Shown here: positions 1 through 9,525 of the stretch, in pieces | How positions within the stretch are numbered: position 1 is the stretch's first letter | Layout of the letters: each line of letters begins with the position of its first letter | Source: Allomuricauda sp. | GTDB lineage: Bacteria; Bacteroidota; Bacteroidia; Flavobacteriales; Flavobacteriaceae | Length of the DNA stretch: 64,000 bases | NCBI GenBank assembly: GCA_003712125.1 | Contig: RHLF01000002.1 | Span: 620,001-684,000 of the forward strand | Direction of reading: 5' to 3' | Translations under genes and position numbers: made by a program | The notes under the pieces: model-generated | The model's database searches: none | What the model was told of the DNA's origin: nothing | Seen by the model: the letters and a program-made list of their open reading frames with translations, nothing else

Positions 1-3000
1 CTTTCCTCCAAATTGGAAAGCATCACGCTCTTGTTCCTTTGAATTTTGACGGAGGTAAAATTGCTTTCGTGTTTCCCCGAATCGTTATAGGTCATTTTAC
101 CATGTTGGGAACCATGATCAGGATTAATCAGGTCGAGTTCCATAAACAATTGGCAGCCATTGCAAATACCAACGGAAAGCGTATCAGGGCGGGCAAAAAA
201 GTCCATGATGACCTTATTGGCTTTTTCATTGTATTTGATGGCCCCGGCCCAGCCTTTCGCCGACCCGAGTACGTCAGAATTGGAAAAGCCTCCTACGGCA
301 CCAAGAAATTGTATATCCTCTAAGGTCTCCCTACCCGAAATCAAATCGGTCATATGAACATCCTTTACCTCAAATCCGGCCAAGTATAAGGCATGCGCCA
401 TTTCACGTTCGGAGTTGCTTCCCTTTTCACGTAAGATGGCTGCTTTTGGTTTTGAAGTACCAATTGTTGGTTCTAAACTGATTTTATTTTCTGGAAAGCT
501 ATACCGTAGCGGTTGCTGCTTGTAATTGTCATAACGATCTTTTGCCAAACCGTTTGCGGTCTGTTTGCTGTCCAATAAAAAGGAAGTCTTATACCAGCTA
601 TCTCTCAGCGAGCTGATGTTCAAACCGATTTCAACTCCATTATTCTTTACGGTCAATTCGCCACTTGAATTGGGTGAGCCCAAGGTGACCACATCCAAAC
701 CTTGAGAGCTTAGGCGTTCCTTAACCCAGGTGTCGCCCTGAAAAACGATTCCAACGTTTTCGGCAAACAACTGTTTGATGGTATCAATTTCACCCAACTC
801 GGTCAAATCAATTGTGGCACCCAACCCATTGTCGGCAAAACAGATTTCTAACAATGTGGTTATCAATCCACCTGAACCGATGTCGTGCCCAGATTTGATA
901 TTTCCTGCTTTGATTTCTTGCTGCAGGGCATTAAACGCTTTTTTGAAGTAAGCCGCATCTTTGATGGATGGTGCTTCAGAACCGACCGCATTCAATATTT
1001 GGTGAAAGCTCGACCCCCCTAATTTAGGGCTGTCCTTACTTAAATTGAGGTAGTGGATGTCTCCGCCATCTCGTTGCAATACCGGCTCTACCACCAACTT
1101 TAAATCGGAGCAATGGCCCGCAGCTGAAATAATGACCGTACCTGGTGCAATCACCTCTTGGTCTTTGTACTTCTGTTTCATGCTCAGCGAATCCTTTCCT
1201 GTTGGAATATTGATGCCTAATTGGATGGCAAATTCGGAACAGGCTTCAACCGCTTCATACAAACGCGCATCTTCCCCCGGGTTTTTACAGGGCCACATCC
1301 AATTGGCAGAAAGGGATACTGATTTCAGTCCTTCTTCCAAAGGTGCCCAAATGATATTGGTCAGAGCTTCGGCGATGCTGTTACGACTTCCGGCCACCGG
1401 ATCAACCAAACCTGAGATAGGGGAGTGCCCGATGCTGGTTGCCAAACCTTCCTTGCCCTTAAAATCAAGGGCCATGACCCCACAGTTATTAAGGGGCAAT
1501 TGAAGCGGACCTGCACATTGCTGCTTGGCCACGCGTCCACCCACACAACGGTCGACCTTGTTGGTGAGCCAATCTTTACAAGCTACGGCCTCCAATTGCA
1601 AAACCTGCTCGAGGTAATCGTGAAAATGTTCCAAGCTATATGCCGCATCTTTAAATTGATGCTGAATGGAGGTGTCTTGCATAATGGTTTTGGGCGAACT
1701 GCCGAAGAGAGCCGAAAGCTCCACATCCATGGGTTTGTCACCTTTGCTCTGGCTTTCAAAGGTAAAGCGATGATCACCCGTCACGTCACCCACCTCAAAG
1801 AGTGGTGAGCGCTCGCGGGCTGCAATATCTTTAAGCAGTTGCATATCCTTTTCACCCATTACCAAGCCCATGCGTTCTTGGCTTTCGTTGCCGATGATTT
1901 CTTTGGCTGAAAGCGTAGGATCGCCTACAGGTAATTTGTCCAAATCTATTTTTCCTCCTGTTTCTTCAACCAACTCAGAAAGGCAGTTCAAATGCCCTCC
2001 AGCACCATGATCGTGAATGGAAACTATGGGATTGTGGTCACTTTCCACCAAACCACGGATGGCGTTGGCGGCCCGTTTTTGCATTTCAGGATTACTACGT
2101 TGAACGGCGTTCAACTCGATGGCCGATTCAAATTCACCGGTATCTGCGCTGGAAACCGCTGCGCCACCCATACCGATACGGTAATTGTCACCACCTAAAA
2201 TCACGATCTTATCACCTGTTGAGGGGGTGTCTTTTAGCGCTTGGTCTGCCTTGCCATAACCAATGCCCCCTGCAAGCATGATCACCTTGTCATACCCCAA
2301 TGCTTTTGCCTCTTCTTGGTGTTCAAAGGTGAGTAACGAACCTGCAATTAGGGGTTGTCCAAACTTGTTGCCAAAGTCGGAGGCCCCATTGGAAGCCTTG
2401 ATCAAAATATCCATTGGTGTTTGGTAGAGCCAATTGCGTTCCTCAAAGGCTTTTTCCCAAGGTCTGTCTTGAGCCAAACGGGAATACGAGGTCATGTAAA
2501 CCGCGGTACCGGCCAGGGGCAGCGAGCCTTTACCACCCGCCAAACGATCGCGAATTTCTCCTCCCGAACCTGTGGCCGCGCCATTAAAAGGCTCCACAGT
2601 GGTAGGGAAGTTGTGCGTTTCGGCCTTTAATGAAAGCACCGCGTCAAATTCCTCCTCTTGGTAAAAATCGGGTATATCGGCCCGTTTGGGTGCAAATTGC
2701 ACCGCTTTTGGCCCCTTGATAAAGGCCACGTTGTCTTTATAGGCCGAAACGATGCCGTTAGGATGTGTTTCTGAAGTCTTTTTGATGAGCTTAAAGAGGG
2801 AGGTGGGCTTTTCTTCCCCATCGATGACAAAAGTGCCGTTAAAGATTTTATGCCGGCAATGTTCGGAGTTCACCTGGCTAAAACCAAAAACCTCGCTGTC
2901 GGTAAGCTTACGTCCTAAGCTATTGGCCAATGCTTCCAAATAGGCGATTTCATCATCGCTCAAGGCCAGGCCCTCCTGTTGGTTGTAAGCGGCAATATCA

Positions 3001-3359
3001 GCAATCTCCAGTATGGGTTCTGGGGTCACATTAACCGTAAAAATACCCTGCCCCAAACCCTCGTATTTTTGAAAGAGCATGGGGTCAAAATCTGTAAAGT
3101 CATCGGCAACAGCGCGGTACTCTTCAATGCGGACAATACCTTGTATACCCATGTTTTGGGTAATCTCTGTGGCGTTGGTGCTCCACGGGGTTACCATGGC
3201 CGCTCGTGGCCCAACAAAAAAGGCGTCAAGGGACGCCGTTTGTAGTTGAGGTTGGTTGCCGAACAACCAGCTTAATTTTTTAGTATCGTCTGAGGTCAGG
3301 TCGTGCTGGGTTTGCAGGGCAAAGACTTTGGTTGCTGCATCGCCAAAAAAGTGAATCAT
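1..3359 (-). CDS. purL: Phosphoribosylformylglycinamidine synthase, single-chain PurL (3' end cut by window edge)
   Basis: Step 4 of de novo purine synthesis: ATP- and glutamine-dependent conversion of FGAR to FGAM in the cytoplasm. The reading frame is open from the ATG at 3357-3359 to the left edge, giving about 1119 codons of a protein that normally has about 1220, so roughly 100 C-terminal residues are missing. Near the N-terminus (about residue 50) is the conserved GPRAAMVTPWSTNATEI stretch. The central AIR-synthase-like halves contain HDHGAGGHLNCLSE, and the C-terminal glutamine amidotransferase domain shows its nucleophile in GICNGCQLFMELD. This is the large fused form, not the split PurL/PurQ/PurS form. 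A promoter-like site lies about 35 bases upstream. purB is also in this window, but far away at 56389-57732. Confidence 0.97.
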   Translation of the reverse strand, partial: MIHFFGDAATKVFALQTQHDLTSDDTKKLSWLFGNQPQLQTASLDAFFVGPRAAMVTPWSTNATEITQNMGIQGIVRIEEYRAVADDFTDFDPMLFQKYEGLGQGIFTVNVTPEPILEIADIAAYNQQEGLALSDDEIAYLEALANSLGRKLTDSEVFGFSQVNSEHCRHKIFNGTFVIDGEEKPTSLFKLIKKTSETHPNGIVSAYKDNVAFIKGPKAVQFAPKRADIPDFYQEEEFDAVLSLKAETHNFPTTVEPFNGAATGSGGEIRDRLAGGKGSLPLAGTAVYMTSYSRLAQDRPWEKAFEERNWLYQTPMDILIKASNGASDFGNKFGQPLIAGSLLTFEHQEEAKALGYDKVIMLAGGIGYGKADQALKDTPSTGDKIVILGGDNYRIGMGGAAVSSADTGEFESAIELNAVQRSNPEMQKRAANAIRGLVESDHNPIVSIHDHGAGGHLNCLSELVEETGGKIDLDKLPVGDPTLSAKEIIGNESQERMGLVMGEKDMQLLKDIAARERSPLFEVGDVTGDHRFTFESQSKGDKPMDVELSALFGSSPKTIMQDTSIQHQFKDAAYSLEHFHDYLEQVLQLEAVACKDWLTNKVDRCVGGRVAKQQCAGPLQLPLNNCGVMALDFKGKEGLATSIGHSPISGLVDPVAGSRNSIAEALTNIIWAPLEEGLKSVSLSANWMWPCKNPGEDARLYEAVEACSEFAIQLGINIPTGKDSLSMKQKYKDQEVIAPGTVIISAAGHCSDLKLVVEPVLQRDGGDIHYLNLSKDSPKLGGSSFHQILNAVGSEAPSIKDAAYFKKAFNALQQEIKAGNIKSGHDIGSGGLITTLLEICFADNGLGATIDLTELGEIDTIKQLFAENVGIVFQGDTWVKERLSSQGLDVVTLGSPNSSGELTVKNNGVEIGLNISSLRDSWYKTSFLLDSKQTANGLAKDRYDNYKQQPLRYSFPENKISLEPTIGTSKPKAAILREKGSNSEREMAHALYLAGFEVKDVHMTDLISGRETLEDIQFLGAVGGFSNSDVLGSAKGWAGAIKYNEKANKVIMDFFARPDTLSVGICNGCQLFMELDLINPDHGSQHGKMTYNDSGKHESNFTSVKIQRNKSVMLSNLEE

Positions 3360-3391
3360 AGTGTACGCGTATTGGGCGAATTAAGAAAGGG

Positions 3392-3420
3392 CAAAGTTAC
3401 GACTTTGCCTTCGATTCCAA
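3392..3420 (-). promoter_or_regulatory. Putative purL promoter overlapped by a palindrome
   Basis: On the minus strand a TTG (3418-3420) is followed after 18 bases by TAACTTTG (3392-3399). This fits the Bacteroidota housekeeping promoter pattern TTG-N17-20-TAnnTTTG. The -7 box sits inside a perfect inverted repeat, GGCAAAGT-TACG-ACTTTGCC, on the plus strand at about 3390-3409. The repeat could be an operator or simply a start-site hairpin. No transcription data support either reading. Confidence 0.5.
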
Positions 3421-3580
3421 TGCGATAAAAGGGAGAGTTGTTAACCAGTGATGTTGAAATCTGATATTCTTTTTAAATCCGAATCAGTTTGGTTTAAAAG
3501 TACTTATCCTTATTGCAATGAGCGCGATGCAATTAAGTTAGGGTTACCTAAATTTCCAGGTGTTGGACCGTTAGTTTCAA

Positions 3581-5746
3581 TCACAACCTAAAATTATATC
3601 GGACCTTCAATAAGATCTGCCGGTTTTGGAGCTCCCAAGGTTGCTGGTTTAAGCCATTAAAGGTATTGTTGTTGAACACCAAAAACACATCCCCCAAAGG
3701 TGAGAATATCCAGTGGATACGGGCATTTAAACCCAGTATTCGACTGTCTGTGTCGTATTGTAAGTAACTGTTTAACTGGAGGTTGGAGGTCACATTGAAA
3801 CGTACGCGAAGACCTGCCAAAGTCTGTTCAAAATCACCAAATGGTAATCGCGCGCGGTTATGTAAGCCGGCAAATTCAAAGGCCAAAAGCGCGCTGGGGT
3901 TCCAATTCAAACTTAATTCAAGTTCATCTAAATTTCCTTCATAAAAACTACCAAACCACCAGGTGGCCTGACCGCTTAGGCGACGTTTTCGCGCAAATTC
4001 TGCTTCCAAGCGATAGCGCATAAAATTATATTCGCCGACCGGGATGGTAACACCATCCGAGATTTCAAAGGGCTCTAGAATATTTTCACCAACCGGACGC
4101 ACATTCACCTCAATACGGTCGCCACTTTCCAATCGCCAATTAATAGGGGCGGTAAATACGCTATACGATTGCCAGGGTCCAGAAATCGTATTGATATAAG
4201 TGATGAACAATTGATGGAACATTTGGCGCAACCAGGGGGCTTTGGGGCGTGGTGCAAAAGTGCCCCCCAATCGATAAGAATTGACACCGCGTCGCGGAAC
4301 AAATCCCAAAGAAGGGTCAAAATCCTCCCCAATTCGTGCGTAGGTCATAGCAACATCCCAGCGATCGTTGGGGTAATCAATTTTAAATCCCGCCGCGGAG
4401 CGGTCACCTGTTAGATCTGCTCGATCTGTCAAAAGCGCCCAGCCGCCCACAATAAAATTTTTATCGCCATTGAAACGTGTTGTCTGAAAGGTAAAATCAG
4501 CTCCAGACATAAAACTGCCATCGCGCCCTAAAGGGTCTCCTGCAGAGGCAATAAAGCCCACAGAGCTTTCTTTTAACACATTTCGGCGAACCCGAACAAC
4601 GCCCATATTCGTAGCACCAAAACTATCTCCGTTTAAATCAAAATCGTTGGTGCGTATGCCCAACCCACCAAAAGCGGTCTTTCCAATACGACCGTTCAAT
4701 TTGGTGCCCCCGATCACTGGAATCTGAACATTATTTCGAAGGCCGATGCGCCTGCTAAAAAAAGGGAGCACGGTACTGCGACCTGTTCCAAAACCGAATT
4801 CGAAAATATCGGATCCCTCCAAGAAAAATGTGCGCTTTTCAGGGAAGAACAGCGGAAAGCGTGTGAGGTTGGTCTGACGGGTATCCACTTCGGTTTCACC
4901 AAAGTCGGTATTTACGGTAAAGGTGGCCAATACATTTGGCCCCAGACGCTGGTTGGCATCAATACTAATATCTGGGTCTACCACCATCGCCCCATTTGCA
5001 CCTAATTGGTTGGCATTGGCAATCAATGATGGGCGAACGTTAAGACCCACGCCGTAGTTAAATGCCGGAAGACCAGTTACCAAGCCCGCCCTGCTCGTTT
5101 GGGCAAAAAATTGGTCGCGCTTGACATTGGCCCATCTAATGGTTTCAAGGTTCCGCTGAATACGGCGTTCAATATTAAAACCCCATTGTGTCAGCCCTTT
5201 TTTAAAGGCTATACTTTGTATCGGAATAACAATTTCTACGGTCCAACCTTTGTCGGTAATCTGGGTTTTAGCATCCCAAACTGCATCCCAATCATCGTTT
5301 TCATCTTCCCCCCGATTTGATACCAAGGCATCATACCGGGCTGCCAATGAATTAACTGCAAAAATGTAACCCGATTGGCCATCCAAAAAAGGATCGAGAA
5401 CCACTTTGACATGATCCTCTTCAGATATATTGGCGTCCCGTAATTTGGAGAAACGAATAATGCCATCTGGGTCCGTATCGTTGCAGGTGATGCCAATTAC
5501 AATTGTTTGTGCGTCGGCAATGACTTGTACCAAAGTAGTTTGGGAGGGGGTTCCCCCTTCTTCAGGCACCGTTGTGGTAAGAGCGGTAAGTACGGGGGCA
5601 TTTTTCCAATCCGCTTCATTTAGGGCCCCATCAAAATTGTATGATTCGGTCAGTTTTCCTGAGGCAAATGAAGGTCTTTCTTGCGATTGCATTCTGGAAA
5701 TCGCAAGTCCTGTAAGAACAAAAATTAGGGGTAGTAATTTTTGCAT
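3581..5746 (-). CDS. Exported CBM9-like / DUF5916 outer-membrane protein
   Basis: A 721-residue protein with a signal peptide (about residues 1-20). A family 9 carbohydrate-binding-like domain follows (about 30-215), with the typical start GALNEADWKNAPV. After it comes a long region matching the DUF5916 type, with the family stretch FPLFFPEKRTFFLEG near residue 300 and alternating aromatic/polar strands down to a C-terminal RYNFRL, as expected of an outer-membrane beta-barrel. The substrate is unknown; the CBM9 fold suggests a glycan but does not prove it. It is the last gene of a minus-strand run: seven bases separate its ATG from the stop of the exported methyltransferase, which itself overlaps the SulP gene. 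I infer one transcript. Family assignment is fairly sure, function is not. Confidence 0.85.
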   Translation of the reverse strand: MQKLLPLIFVLTGLAISRMQSQERPSFASGKLTESYNFDGALNEADWKNAPVLTALTTTVPEEGGTPSQTTLVQVIADAQTIVIGITCNDTDPDGIIRFSKLRDANISEEDHVKVVLDPFLDGQSGYIFAVNSLAARYDALVSNRGEDENDDWDAVWDAKTQITDKGWTVEIVIPIQSIAFKKGLTQWGFNIERRIQRNLETIRWANVKRDQFFAQTSRAGLVTGLPAFNYGVGLNVRPSLIANANQLGANGAMVVDPDISIDANQRLGPNVLATFTVNTDFGETEVDTRQTNLTRFPLFFPEKRTFFLEGSDIFEFGFGTGRSTVLPFFSRRIGLRNNVQIPVIGGTKLNGRIGKTAFGGLGIRTNDFDLNGDSFGATNMGVVRVRRNVLKESSVGFIASAGDPLGRDGSFMSGADFTFQTTRFNGDKNFIVGGWALLTDRADLTGDRSAAGFKIDYPNDRWDVAMTYARIGEDFDPSLGFVPRRGVNSYRLGGTFAPRPKAPWLRQMFHQLFITYINTISGPWQSYSVFTAPINWRLESGDRIEVNVRPVGENILEPFEISDGVTIPVGEYNFMRYRLEAEFARKRRLSGQATWWFGSFYEGNLDELELSLNWNPSALLAFEFAGLHNRARLPFGDFEQTLAGLRVRFNVTSNLQLNSYLQYDTDSRILGLNARIHWIFSPLGDVFLVFNNNTFNGLNQQPWELQNRQILLKVRYNFRL

Positions 5747-5753
5747 CCTTCAA

Positions 5754-6458
5754 TCAACTTTTAACGAATACCATGCAATGTTGCCATGGCAAGTTTGGTA
5801 TGTTTTCCTTGAGTACGAAACCGGCGGCCTTTAATTCCTTCACCGCCTGTTCTTCAGTCATTTTATGCAAACGCTTAATAGGCACCTTGGGGTCCTCGCC
5901 TCGATATTCGATCAAAAAAAGTCGACCGTTTGCTTTTAATGCCGCTTTCAGACTGGCGAGGATTTCGATTGGATGACTCATTTCATGATATACATCTACA
6001 ATGAGAATCTTGTCGATTGAATTGTTCGGGAGGTTAACGCTTTTTGCATCGCCCTTAACCAGTTTCACATTTCGGATATTTCCATTTTCAATCTTCACCT
6101 GCATGGCCGCTAGCATCTCTTTTTGGATATCCACAGCGTAAACGGTACCATCCTTCGCTTTTTTCGCCATTTTAAAAACATGATACCCGGAACCCGCTCC
6201 GATATCGGCAATGACATCATTGCTTTCAATGTTCATGTTGTCTAACAGCTGGGATGTGTTTTCTTCTGCTTCACGGCTATCACGTTCTAGCCACGCCATA
6301 CCTTGAAAACCCATAACATGGGCGATTTCACGTCCCATATACCATTTTCCAATGCCACTATAGTCGCCATCTTTATAGGTGTAGGTGTTTTTTTGGGCGA
6401 TCAGTGAGGAGGACAAGAAAAATAACAGCAATGCAATGGAAAGACCTTGTATTTTCAT
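5754..6458 (-). CDS. Class I SAM-dependent methyltransferase with a signal peptide
   Basis: A 234-residue protein. Residues 1-21 form a clear secretion signal (hydrophobic core ALLLFFLSSSLIA, then QK). The rest is a Rossmann-type methyltransferase: motif I VIADIGAGSGYH near residue 83, an acidic ribose-binding position in VYAVDI, and a motif IV-like ILIVDVYHEM. Export of a SAM-dependent enzyme is odd, since SAM is not known to be supplied in the periplasm. Either the signal is real and the fold has another job, or it is a membrane anchor. Its ATG overlaps the stop of the SulP gene by one base (TAATG), implying translational coupling. The substrate cannot be deduced. Confidence 0.85.
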   Translation of the reverse strand: MKIQGLSIALLLFFLSSSLIAQKNTYTYKDGDYSGIGKWYMGREIAHVMGFQGMAWLERDSREAEENTSQLLDNMNIESNDVIADIGAGSGYHVFKMAKKAKDGTVYAVDIQKEMLAAMQVKIENGNIRNVKLVKGDAKSVNLPNNSIDKILIVDVYHEMSHPIEILASLKAALKANGRLFLIEYRGEDPKVPIKRLHKMTEEQAVKELKAAGFVLKENIPNLPWQHCMVFVKS

Positions 6459-8107
6459 TACCCCAACTTTCCCTTTAAATAGAAAAAGGCATCATCGATT
6501 TCCTCAAATATATCATCCTCTGGCACCAAGTCGGGTATGACATCTATAGAACGCAGTCGATCTAATGGTCCGGGCTGCAGTCCAACTAAGAGAACTTCAA
6601 CCCCATTTGAACATAAGTCATGAATTACGTCTTCCAAGGCATACAGTGCAGATTGGTCCATCATTGGCACTTTTTCCATGCGAATGATCAAGGCGTCAAT
6701 ATCATTTGGGAGGCTACTAATACTATCCTTGAAGGTACTGGTAAAGCCAAAAAAGAAAGGACCGTACAAGTGTTTAATGACTACCTTGTCCTTATACTTT
6801 TCATAAAATTCCAGTTCGTCTTGCCAAGGCTTGTCGTCTTCCATTTCAGAGACCGATCCCATGTTCATGCCTTTTTCTCCCAAATCACTGGCTTTTTTCA
6901 TAAATAGGAGTGAAGCCAAGGCCATACCCAGTCCTACGGCATAAATCAAACTGCCAAAGGTGGTGACCAACAGAACAATTAGCAAGACAAACGTATCGGC
7001 CTTCGGCACCGAACGCAGGTGCTTTAATCCCTTAAAATCAATGATCTTGAAACCAATCGGAATCAACAATCCGGCCAATACGGCCAACGGAATATGTGCG
7101 GCCAAAGAGCCTAGGCCCAACAAAACGGCCAATAAGAACAATCCGTGCAGGGTGCCCGATAATTTAGTGGTACCACCAGCGTTGATGTTGACCACTGTGC
7201 CTTTGGTGGCTCCTGCCCCGGGGATACCCCCAATAACGGCAGCAACCATATTACCAATACCTTGACCTATGAGTTCGCGATTGCTATTGTGCTTGGTTTT
7301 GGTCATGTTATCTGCAATAACCGAGGTCAATAGGGAATCGATGCTTCCCAAAACCGCCAATACAACGCCATACTCAACTATGAGTCCGATTGCCTCGCCA
7401 TCTATAGAGAGCATGGTACCAATTTCCAAGGCCGGTAAACCCGAAGGAATTTCACCAATTATCGGTACATCCCATTTAAGGAAATAAGCCACCAATGAAG
7501 CTGCCACAAGGGCCACCAACGCACTGGGAATTGCTTTGGTGATTTTAGGGAACAAATAGTAAATAGCTACTGTTAATGCTCCCAATCCTAAGGCATATAT
7601 ATTGGCTTCTTCAAAAAGCCTTGGCAAATCCTGCAATACGGCAACTGTTGATTTAGGTGAGGAAAGTCCGGCAAAGGGAAAGATTTGTAAAATGATGATG
7701 ATCAGACCGACCCCACTCATAAATCCGGAAACAACGGGATAGGGAAAATACTTGACGTAGCCAGCAATATTGAGCAGTCCGAAGACGATTTGTATGAGTC
7801 CGCCCACCAGGAAGGTGACCAAAATAATACCCATGGCATTTTCAAGACTTCCGGTAATCTCGATGGCCGCAGCAACCAAGGCAGCAGACACCACGGTCAT
7901 GGGACCCGTTGGCCCACTGGCCTGCGTTTGCGTACCTCCAAAAATAGCGGCAAAAATACCGATACCTATGGCTCCGTACAGCCCAGCAGCAGCTCCCATT
8001 CCCGATTGTACCCCAAAAGCCAGGGCAAGGGGTAGTGCCACGATTCCGGCAACAAGGCCACCAGTAAAATCTCCTTTGAAATTCTTAAAGTCATATAATT
8101 TTTTCAT
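6458..8107 (-). CDS. SulP family inorganic anion transporter with STAS domain
   Basis: A 549-residue inner-membrane carrier of the SLC26/SulP family. About 400 residues hold a dozen hydrophobic helices, beginning with the family-typical segment GLVAGIVALPLALAFG and followed by QTQASGPTGPMTVV. A C-terminal cytoplasmic STAS domain (about 435-545) contains MDQSALYALEDV, the region around the conserved loop. Members carry sulfate, bicarbonate or other anions; nothing here decides between them. First gene of the minus-strand run that continues into the exported methyltransferase and the CBM9/DUF5916 protein, and divergent from the gntP-like gene. No convincing TAnnTTTG promoter was found in the 99-base divergent gap. 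Confidence 0.92.
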   Translation of the reverse strand: MKKLYDFKNFKGDFTGGLVAGIVALPLALAFGVQSGMGAAAGLYGAIGIGIFAAIFGGTQTQASGPTGPMTVVSAALVAAAIEITGSLENAMGIILVTFLVGGLIQIVFGLLNIAGYVKYFPYPVVSGFMSGVGLIIIILQIFPFAGLSSPKSTVAVLQDLPRLFEEANIYALGLGALTVAIYYLFPKITKAIPSALVALVAASLVAYFLKWDVPIIGEIPSGLPALEIGTMLSIDGEAIGLIVEYGVVLAVLGSIDSLLTSVIADNMTKTKHNSNRELIGQGIGNMVAAVIGGIPGAGATKGTVVNINAGGTTKLSGTLHGLFLLAVLLGLGSLAAHIPLAVLAGLLIPIGFKIIDFKGLKHLRSVPKADTFVLLIVLLVTTFGSLIYAVGLGMALASLLFMKKASDLGEKGMNMGSVSEMEDDKPWQDELEFYEKYKDKVVIKHLYGPFFFGFTSTFKDSISSLPNDIDALIIRMEKVPMMDQSALYALEDVIHDLCSNGVEVLLVGLQPGPLDRLRSIDVIPDLVPEDDIFEEIDDAFFYLKGKLG

Positions 8108-8206
8108 AGTGCTGGACTAGGATTTTCATGCATTTGGAAAGATAAACAAATTGATCAATTTTCATCCGTTTAAATTCCCTACTTTTAAGCCAAACTGAAC
8201 CAATTT

Positions 8207-9520
8207 ATGACCTTACTTATTGTTATTGCCGGCATTTTCTTGTTGTTTGCCTTGATAGCCGGATTAAAGCTAAATTCCTTTATTTCTTTTATTATCGTTT
8301 GCATTTTTGTCGGCCTTCTTCAGGGGATGGAGCCCTTAAGTATTGTCGGTTCCATCCAAAAGGGTATTGGTGATACGCTTGGCTTTTTGGTGCTTATCTT
8401 GGGCCTTGGTGCCATGTTGGGTAAATTGGTGGCAGATAGCGGAGCCGCACAGCGTATAACAACCAAATTGGTCAATGCATTTGGCATTAAATATGTGCAA
8501 TGGGCGGTTGTGATTACCGGTTTTATTGTAGGTATTCCCATGTTTTATTCGGTGGGATTTGTCATCTTAGTCCCTTTGGTATTTACCATTGCTGCAACCA
8601 CGCGCTTACCTTTGCTTTATGTTGGACTGCCCATGCTTACCTCGCTATCGGTGACGCATGGATATTTACCGCCGCACCCCGCGCCTACAGCCATTGTGGG
8701 CATGTTTGGGGCTGATTTTGGAAAAACCTTGCTGTACGGTCTCATTATAGCGGTGCCCGCTGTTATCGTTGCTGGCCCCTTGTTCGCGCAGACCTTAAAG
8801 AAGATTGAGGTCAAACCCTTGGAAAAATTTTACAATCCCAATATTTTGGAGGATCATGAAATGCCCAAGGCAGGCACCAGTTTGCTTACGGCCTTGTCAC
8901 CTATAATTCTAATATTTATTGCTATAGGGGCCGAACAATTTTTGGGCGATGGTTTGCTCCGCACCGTTCTTGTGTTTTTAGGGAATCCCGTCATCGCCTT
9001 ATTGCTTTCCGTTTTGCTGGCTATATATACCTTGGGTATTCGACAGGGTCAAAAAATGAAAGAGGTGATGGAAACGCTGAAGGACGGGGTGTTGGGTATT
9101 GCCATGATATTATTGGTCATAGCCGGTGCTGGGGCCTTAAAACAGATTTTGATCGATAGTGGGGTCAGTCAATATATCGCCGATCTATTGAAAGACTCCA
9201 ATTTTTCACCCATCATTTTGGCCTGGTTGATTGCAACGGTCATTCGTGTGTGTGTGGGTTCGGCTACGGTTGCTGGTTTAACGGCGGCAGGTATTGTGCT
9301 TCCCTTGCTCAATATGCCAGGGGTTCATGCCGAGTTGTTAGTCTTGGCCATTGGATCGGGAAGTCTGATGCTCTCGCATGTCAACGACTCAGGCTTTTGG
9401 CTCTTTAAAGAATATTTCAATCTTTCGGTAAAACAAACGCTGCGTACATGGACGGTAATGGAGACCATTGTTGGGGTAATGGGACTCTTGGGTACCTTGG
9501 TGTTAAATCAGATTATATAG
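8207..9520 (+). CDS. GntP family permease (gluconate/hydroxy-acid or D-amino-acid type)
   Basis: A 437-residue polytopic membrane protein. It matches the gluconate:H+ symporter family, with the conserved HGYLPPHPAPTA loop in the middle and VNDSGFWLFKEYF near the C-terminus. GntP members move gluconate and related acids, but DsdX of this family carries D-serine. The downstream neighbours are RidA, a D-serine dehydratase-like PLP enzyme and an M19 dipeptidase, with gaps of 5 bases or overlaps. I therefore infer a D-serine or other D-hydroxyamino acid as substrate rather than gluconate. The start ATG at 8207 follows a 99-base gap shared with the divergent SulP gene. Confidence 0.9.
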   Translation: MTLLIVIAGIFLLFALIAGLKLNSFISFIIVCIFVGLLQGMEPLSIVGSIQKGIGDTLGFLVLILGLGAMLGKLVADSGAAQRITTKLVNAFGIKYVQWAVVITGFIVGIPMFYSVGFVILVPLVFTIAATTRLPLLYVGLPMLTSLSVTHGYLPPHPAPTAIVGMFGADFGKTLLYGLIIAVPAVIVAGPLFAQTLKKIEVKPLEKFYNPNILEDHEMPKAGTSLLTALSPIILIFIAIGAEQFLGDGLLRTVLVFLGNPVIALLLSVLLAIYTLGIRQGQKMKEVMETLKDGVLGIAMILLVIAGAGALKQILIDSGVSQYIADLLKDSNFSPIILAWLIATVIRVCVGSATVAGLTAAGIVLPLLNMPGVHAELLVLAIGSGSLMLSHVNDSGFWLFKEYFNLSVKQTLRTWTVMETIVGVMGLLGTLVLNQII

Positions 9521-9525
9521 AATAC

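Noticed and set aside
1057-1503. Plus-strand ORF of 148 codons and other plus ORFs within 1-3360
   Set aside because: They lie antisense to purL, whose minus frame is open throughout and matches known PurL motifs; their translations have no family resemblance.
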